Below the pieces are notes generated by a model. It was not told the DNA's origin. It did no database searches and saw nothing but the letters and a program-made list of their open reading frames with translations. Below, in pieces: positions 5,103 to 5,295 of a stretch of DNA of 5,295 bases; the stretch's first letter is position 1, and each line of letters opens with the position of its first letter. Made by a program: the position numbers and the translations under genes. Source of the DNA: Patescibacteria group bacterium (lineage in GTDB: Bacteria; Patescibacteriota; Microgenomatia; UBA10105; UBA927); contig DPYI01000063.1 of NCBI GenBank assembly GCA_003545435.1, positions 24,565 to 29,859 on the forward strand. The letters are read 5' to 3'.

Positions 5103-5295
5103 CGGCTTTATACTGAGTGGAGTCGAAGTGCTCCGCAGCCAGCGCTGCCCCTACTGATTCTTCGATTTCACTTTTGGTGCTCGTTTTTGAACAAATTCGA
5201 ACTCATTTTAAAGAATTGTGTTAGCCCCTCCTTCGCTAAAGCTACGGCAGGGCACAGTTGCCTTGCTCCGCTCGGCTCGCAAGGTGAGCGCGGCG
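5103..5295. other. Non-coding tail with small hairpins and a GC-rich, dispersed-repeat-like end
   Basis: I find no supportable gene here. One + frame is open to the edge but has no ATG and no family-like content. Visible structure includes GTGGAG/CTCCGC (5117-5122 with 5131-5136, one G-T wobble), GCAGC/GCTGC (5135-5139 with 5144-5148) and CCTTGC/GCAAGG (5261-5266 with 5279-5284). The last 75 bases are 49 G or C by hand count (65%), far above the neighbouring AT-rich stretch at 5150-5220. The segment at 5229-5252 would read S-F-A-K-A-T-A-G, a spurious peptide I recall from dispersed non-coding repeats in candidate-phyla genomes. The window end cuts the element. Confidence 0.45.

Noticed and set aside
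5109..5114. TATACT as a -10 promoter element after the flavoprotein gene
   Set aside because: No -35-like hexamer lies 16-18 nt upstream, and no supportable gene follows.
5180..5215. TTCGAAC resembling a tRNA T-loop
   Set aside because: The flanking bases do not form a T-stem on either strand, and no acceptor or anticodon arms can be built around it.

Overview
The window looks like bacterial chromosome from an uncultured lineage, most plausibly a Candidate Phyla Radiation (Patescibacteria) member of the Microgenomates type. This rests on style, not on a marker gene. The signs are a cysteine-rich, Thr/Pro-linked surface protein with a repeated C-R-N-P motif, a stand-alone CofE-like gamma-glutamyl ligase, a membrane-anchored phosphodiester glycosidase-like protein, and a dispersed-repeat-like non-coding tail. 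The standard bacterial code fits all four genes. All are on the + strand, and nothing in the window is an rRNA, tRNA, CRISPR array or transposase.

Layout. (1) Positions 1-1971 hold the 3' part of a large secreted, membrane-anchored, disulfide-rich modular protein. The reading frame is open to the window edge, so its true start lies upstream. (2) Positions 1996-3533 form a two-gene operon: a CofE/F420-ligase-family protein (2011-2760) overlapping by 4 nt a membrane-anchored NAGPA-domain protein (2757-3533). (3) Positions 3534-3670 are a regulatory gap with a stem-loop over the preceding stop codon, a tandem 10-bp repeat and a strong sigma70-type promoter. (4) Positions 3671-5056 encode a FAD-dependent oxidoreductase of the geranylgeranyl-reductase-like group. 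(5) Positions 5057-5295 are non-coding, with an imperfect hairpin just after the stop codon, further hairpins and a GC-rich end that resembles a dispersed repeat.

The most notable regulatory feature is that both transcription-unit-initial genes (2011 and 3671) have an exact TATAAT followed by 6 nt and then ATG. This places the expected transcription start at the start codon and predicts leaderless mRNAs. The internal operon gene (GTG at 2757) instead has a full AAGGAGG Shine-Dalgarno sequence 6 nt upstream. The window therefore seems to show two initiation modes divided by operon position.

Functionally, the surface protein and the glycosidase-like protein point to the cell exterior, while the ligase and the flavoprotein are probably cytoplasmic or membrane-peripheral. 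I see no evidence that the four genes form one pathway. Only the ligase and glycosidase-like pair are physically coupled.
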